NCBI GenBank assembly: GCA_026710325.1
Contig: JAPORH010000011.1
Location: forward strand, 1-64,000
DNA from: Litoreibacter sp.
GTDB lineage: Bacteria; Pseudomonadota; Alphaproteobacteria; Rhodobacterales; Rhodobacteraceae
Length of the DNA: 64,000 nt
Direction of reading: 5' to 3'
Shown here: in pieces, positions 60,550 to 64,000 of the stretch
Layout: each line of letters starts with the position of its first letter
Position numbering within the stretch: position 1 is the first letter of the stretch
The notes under the pieces: model-generated
The model's database searches: none
Seen by the model: the letters and a program-made list of their open reading frames with translations, nothing else
What the model was told of the DNA's origin: nothing
Position numbers and translations under genes: made by a program

Positions 60550-60942
60550 ATGAACGATCCTATCGCAGATATGCTCACCCGTATCCGGAACTCGCAACTG
60601 CGTGGCAAAGCCACCGTTGAAACGCCAGCTTCCAAGCTGCGCGCCTGGGTTCTCGATGTGCTGGCCGATGAAGGCTACATTCGCGGCTATGAGAGCGTGA
60701 CCGGCAAAGACGGCCACCCAGCCCTGAACATTGAGCTGAAGTATTACGAAGGCACCCCTGTTATTCGCGAACTGAAGCGGGTCTCCAAGCCCGGCCGCCG
60801 CGTTTACATGGGCGCACAAGACATCCCAGTGGTTCGTCAGGGCCTGGGCGTGTCGATTGTCAGCACGCCAAAAGGTGTGATGTCGGACGCAAACGCACGC
60901 AGCCAGAATGTTGGCGGCGAAGTGCTCTGCACCGTCTTCTAA
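60550..60942 (+). CDS. rpsH: 30S ribosomal protein S8
   Basis: [44 protein letters not shown]. Confidence 0.98.
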   Translation: MNDPIADMLTRIRNSQLRGKATVETPASKLRAWVLDVLADEGYIRGYESVTGKDGHPALNIELKYYEGTPVIRELKRVSKPGRRVYMGAQDIPVVRQGLGVSIVSTPKGVMSDANARSQNVGGEVLCTVF

Positions 60943-60952
60943 GGAGGGATAA

Positions 60953-61486
60953 ATGTCTCGTATTGGTAAAAAACCGATCGACCTGCCCTCCGGCGTGGAG
61001 GCCTCGGTCTCCGGCCAGACGGTTTCGGTCAAAGGCCCGAAAGGTCAGCGCGCGTTCACCGCGACCGATGACGTGACCATCACGGTTGATGGCAACGTGA
61101 TCACCGTGGAACCACGCGGCAAGTCGAAGCGGGCACGTCAGCAATGGGGCATGAGCCGCACACGTGTGGCCAACCTTGTTACCGGCGTCACCGACGGGTT
61201 CAAGAAAGAGCTTGAGATCAACGGTGTTGGTTATCGTGCCGCGATGGAAGGCAAGAACCTGAAGCTGAACCTCGGCCTCAGCCATGATGTTGTCTACGAA
61301 GTGCCCGAAGGCGTGACGGTTGCGGCTCCAAAGCCCACCGAGATCGTCATCGAAGGCAATGACGAGCAGCAGGTTGGTCAGGTCGCTGCGGAAATCCGTG
61401 CTTGGCGCAAGCCGGAGCCCTACAAGGGCAAGGGCATCAAGTACAAGGATGAGTACATCTTCCGCAAAGAAGGGAAGAAGAAGTAA
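60953..61486 (+). CDS. rplF: 50S ribosomal protein L6
   Basis: [32 protein letters not shown]. Confidence 0.98.
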   Translation: MSRIGKKPIDLPSGVEASVSGQTVSVKGPKGQRAFTATDDVTITVDGNVITVEPRGKSKRARQQWGMSRTRVANLVTGVTDGFKKELEINGVGYRAAMEGKNLKLNLGLSHDVVYEVPEGVTVAAPKPTEIVIEGNDEQQVGQVAAEIRAWRKPEPYKGKGIKYKDEYIFRKEGKKK

Positions 61487-61845
61487 TGGCAAACTCGAAG
61501 CGAGATCTGTTCATCAAGCGCCGCCTGCGCGTTCGGAACAAACTGCGCAAGGTCAATGCTGGCCGTATGCGTCTTTCGGTGCACCGCTCTTCCAAGAACA
61601 TCAGTGTTCAGTTGATCGACGATGTGAATGGCACCACCGTGGCCTCCGCCTCCACGCTCGAAAAAGGCCTGGGGCTGGTTGGCAAAAACAATGTCGAAGC
61701 GGCCGCGAAAGTGGGCGCCGAGATTGCGGCCCGCGCCAAGAAAGCTGGCGTGACCGAGGCTTATTTTGACCGTGGTGGGTTTCTGTTTCACGGCAAAGTC
61801 AAGGCTCTGGCCGATGCAGCCCGCGAAGGCGGTCTGAAACTTTAA
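61486..61845 (+). CDS. rplR: 50S ribosomal protein L18
   Basis: [46 protein letters not shown]. Confidence 0.98.
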   Translation: MANSKRDLFIKRRLRVRNKLRKVNAGRMRLSVHRSSKNISVQLIDDVNGTTVASASTLEKGLGLVGKNNVEAAAKVGAEIAARAKKAGVTEAYFDRGGFLFHGKVKALADAAREGGLKL

Positions 61846-61850
61846 GTGTG

Positions 61851-61871
61851 AGGGGCGCTCTTTGCGCCCCT
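61851..61871 (+). other. Stem-loop in the rplR-rpsE intergenic spacer
   Basis: aggggcgc-tcttt-gcgcccct perfect 8-bp stem. Confidence 0.5.
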
Positions 61872-61945
61872 TCGATGACCGGGGAGCGTTTGCTCACTGC
61901 GGTTGACCAAATTCGCCTAAAGGCGACGAACAAAAGGACTGCCAC

Positions 61946-62518
61946 ATGGCAAGAGAACCAGGACGGGGCCGCCGCGACCGCGACGAGGCCCCAGAATTTC
62001 AGGACCGCTTGGTCGCAATCAACCGCGTGTCCAAAACCGTAAAAGGCGGTAAGCGCTTTGGCTTCGCAGCCCTCGTCGTCGTGGGCGACCAAAAGGGCCG
62101 CGTCGGCTTCGGCAAAGGCAAGGCGAAAGAGGTCCCAGAGGCCATCCGCAAAGCCACCGAGCAAGCCAAGCGCCAAATGGTCCGCGTCCCGCTGCGCGAA
62201 GGCCGCACCTTGCATCATGACGTAAATGGGCGTCACGGCGCTGGTAAGGTCGTCATGCGCACAGCGCCACAAGGTACTGGTATCATCGCCGGTGGTCCGA
62301 TGCGCGCCGTGTTCGAGATGCTTGGCGTCCAGGACGTGGTTGCCAAATCCATCGGCTCGCAAAACCCGTACAACATGATCCGCGCCACGCTGAACGGCCT
62401 GTCCAAAGAGGCATCCCCTCGAATGGTTGCGCAGCGTCGTGGCAAAAAGGTTGCTGACATTCTGCCCAAAACGGATGCTCCCGCGGCCGATGCGCCTGCA
62501 GAGCAAGCGGAGGCTTAA
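61946..62518 (+). CDS. rpsE: 30S ribosomal protein S5
   Basis: [58 protein letters not shown]. Confidence 0.98.
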   Translation: MAREPGRGRRDRDEAPEFQDRLVAINRVSKTVKGGKRFGFAALVVVGDQKGRVGFGKGKAKEVPEAIRKATEQAKRQMVRVPLREGRTLHHDVNGRHGAGKVVMRTAPQGTGIIAGGPMRAVFEMLGVQDVVAKSIGSQNPYNMIRATLNGLSKEASPRMVAQRRGKKVADILPKTDAPAADAPAEQAEA

Positions 62519-62521
62519 CCC

Positions 62522-62710
62522 ATGGCTAAAACAATCGTTGTCAAACAGGTGGCCTCGCCCATCCGTCGTCCCGCTGACCAGCGCGCGACTCTTATCGGCC
62601 TCGGCTTGAACAAGATGAACCGCGTGCGGGAGCTGGAAGATACGCCGTCCGTGCGCGGCATGATCAACAAGATTCCACACATGGTCGAGATAATCGAGGA
62701 AAAGGGTTAA
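62522..62710 (+). CDS. rpmD: 50S ribosomal protein L30
   Basis: [58 protein letters not shown]. Confidence 0.97.
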   Translation: MAKTIVVKQVASPIRRPADQRATLIGLGLNKMNRVRELEDTPSVRGMINKIPHMVEIIEEKG

Positions 62711-62740
62711 GCCCAATTCCTTCGGAATTCTGTGAAATAA

Positions 62741-62772
62741 GAGCGCTCCAAATCGTTTTGGGGCGCTTTTTC
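62741..62772 (+). terminator. Intrinsic terminator after rpmD
   Basis: gagcgctccaaa-tcgt-tttggggcgctttttc hairpin with T tract. Confidence 0.75.
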
Positions 62773-62882
62773 AATGTGTGGCGCAAAAGAATCGCCTGTT
62801 CTTGCCAAGTTCACGCCGTATTTGCCTTACAAAGATGACTGGATAAGGTCATTGTTAATGGAAGGTTAATGATGGTGAGATC

Positions 62883-63749
62883 ATGAAAGCGTTCGCTAAG
62901 TTTTTACCTAGAACTGTTCTTGTCTCCTTGTTTGCTTTCGGGGGGACAGTCATTGCCGTGCAAGCGCAACCGGTTGATGACAGTGTCATAGCTGCGCAGC
63001 GTGCGGCTTTGGCAGCCGCCGCCAGTGGCAGGTCCTTTGGCCCACAAGCGCCGCGCGACATCGATAACACTGCCGGGTCAAACCCGATTAACTTCACGGA
63101 TGCGCCGGACCGTGCTCAAATGAACCTTTGCACCATTTACTTCACCAAAGGTGCTGAGCATCGCGGTGGCGCCTTTACCACCTACGCAGGCAATGGGGAT
63201 GGAAGAGGCAATGGGACCGGATATCTTTATGACGGCACGCTAAGCGCTGAGGAAACTGCGCCCACGGGCTTCTCCATCGGATTTGGCGACGCAAACGCGA
63301 CCTTGAAACCTGGCGACACGATTGAAGCGCATTACGTCCACACAACGGCAGATGTGACACCGGGCCCAGGGATCGAACGCTGCTTCGGTGGCAGCAACGA
63401 GGCCCCGCGTTTGCGCATCGAGGCCCAGGTCTACGTCGTTGTGAATGACGCAAATGCGGACGATTTTGAGAAGCTCACCGAGGTCCGATTGGTGAATGAC
63501 AAACATCAGGCGGTTAACATTCCTTTCTTTACGGGGACGCCTGTCGTCTATGACGGCTCGCTGAGCGGGCCGCGCTTCAATCAGTTGCCGTCGCCGCGTC
63601 GGGTTACCTGGAGCGTCCGGCCAGAGGTTATGAAAATCTCCGCGCGTTCGATTGCGAATTGGTTGGCCGACAACCCGTTTGACGAGCGCGGCGCGCGCGG
63701 CGTGCGCAACCTAGTGACAAACGAGGCACTGCTTTCTCCTATCGAGTAG
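62883..63749 (+). CDS. Probable delta-class carbonic anhydrase-like secreted protein (PF10563-type)
   Basis: Signal peptide; SFGPQAPRDIDNTAGSNPINF...MNLCTIYFTKGAEHRGGAFTTYAGNGDGRGNGTGYLYDG...GDTIEAHYVHTTADVTPGPGIERC...VTWSVRPEVMKI...GVRNLVTNEALLSPIE. Confidence 0.7.
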   Translation: MKAFAKFLPRTVLVSLFAFGGTVIAVQAQPVDDSVIAAQRAALAAAASGRSFGPQAPRDIDNTAGSNPINFTDAPDRAQMNLCTIYFTKGAEHRGGAFTTYAGNGDGRGNGTGYLYDGTLSAEETAPTGFSIGFGDANATLKPGDTIEAHYVHTTADVTPGPGIERCFGGSNEAPRLRIEAQVYVVVNDANADDFEKLTEVRLVNDKHQAVNIPFFTGTPVVYDGSLSGPRFNQLPSPRRVTWSVRPEVMKISARSIANWLADNPFDERGARGVRNLVTNEALLSPIE

Positions 63750-63765
63750 CGTTCAACCAAGCACA

Positions 63766-63793
63766 AGACGGAGCGTTTTTGAAAGCTCCGTCT
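63766..63793 (+). terminator. Hairpin downstream of the carbonic anhydrase-like gene
   Basis: agacggagc...gctccgtct 9-bp stem; U tract not evident after the stem. Confidence 0.45.
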
Positions 63794-63905
63794 GTGTCGT
63801 CGCCTTTCCTCATCACGTTATTGCGCAGCGCCTATGCGCGCTGATTTTGCGCGCTATGCTTTGATCCATAAAGGACAAAACCATTTCACTTTGGGAGATC
63901 ACGCA

Positions 63906-64000
63906 ATGCCAGACACAGCTCGAAAACCGCGCAAGAAAGCCTCCGACTTTGATCAGCGTATCCTCGAAATCTTCGATGGCTATGTGCATGGCAAAATCAC
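63906..64000 (+). CDS. 5' fragment of a probable dienelactone hydrolase family gene (truncated by window end)
   Basis: MPDTARKPRKKASDFDQRILEIFDGYVHGKI..., resembles the YghX/dienelactone hydrolase N-terminus. Confidence 0.5.
   Translation, partial: MPDTARKPRKKASDFDQRILEIFDGYVHGKI

Noticed and set aside
61799-62716. 305-aa ORF on - strand
   Set aside because: Antisense to rpsE/rpmD, which are certain.
1-64000. CRISPR arrays, tRNA, rRNA
   Set aside because: No regularly spaced repeats, tRNA cloverleaf signatures or rRNA segments recognised by reading; a tRNAscan/CRISPR search would be needed to exclude them formally.

Overview
The window looks like a chromosomal segment of an alphaproteobacterium of the Rhodobacterales/Roseobacter group, judging by gene content, Mcl1 and Mcd sequences, and high-GC coding style. 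I recognise no tRNA, rRNA, CRISPR array, integrase, transposase or prophage. Housekeeping blocks include accA, mcl1, patB-like, def/def-like/fmt, rnhA, ispH, folK, rpoZ, rel/spoT, pdxJ-acpS-lepB-lepB2-rnc-era-recO, an frc-type sugar ABC locus with a ROK regulator and a xylulokinase, mcd, and part of the S10/spc ribosomal operon (rpmC to rpmD). The most interesting accessory region is a same-strand block of about 16 kb (about 37.0-52.9 kb). It combines a CoA-transferase, enoyl-CoA hydratase, aldehyde dehydrogenase, CUT1 sugar ABC transporter, two GMC flavoproteins, a Dabb protein, a LacI regulator, a Gfo/Idh/MocA dehydrogenase and an SdhA-like flavoprotein. It is preceded by two perfect TGGAACGTTCCA palindromes plus a half-site, phased about 22 bp apart. 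Other points of note are a deformylase paralog with substituted catalytic residues, a 35-bp near-perfect palindrome at the ROK/frc divergent promoter, a 9-bp inverted repeat at the YafY-like regulator, a probable delta-class carbonic anhydrase next to the spc operon, stem-loops after both ABC binding-protein genes, and a dispersed terminator-like repeat. All calls come from reading the sequence and recalling protein families; no database search was run.
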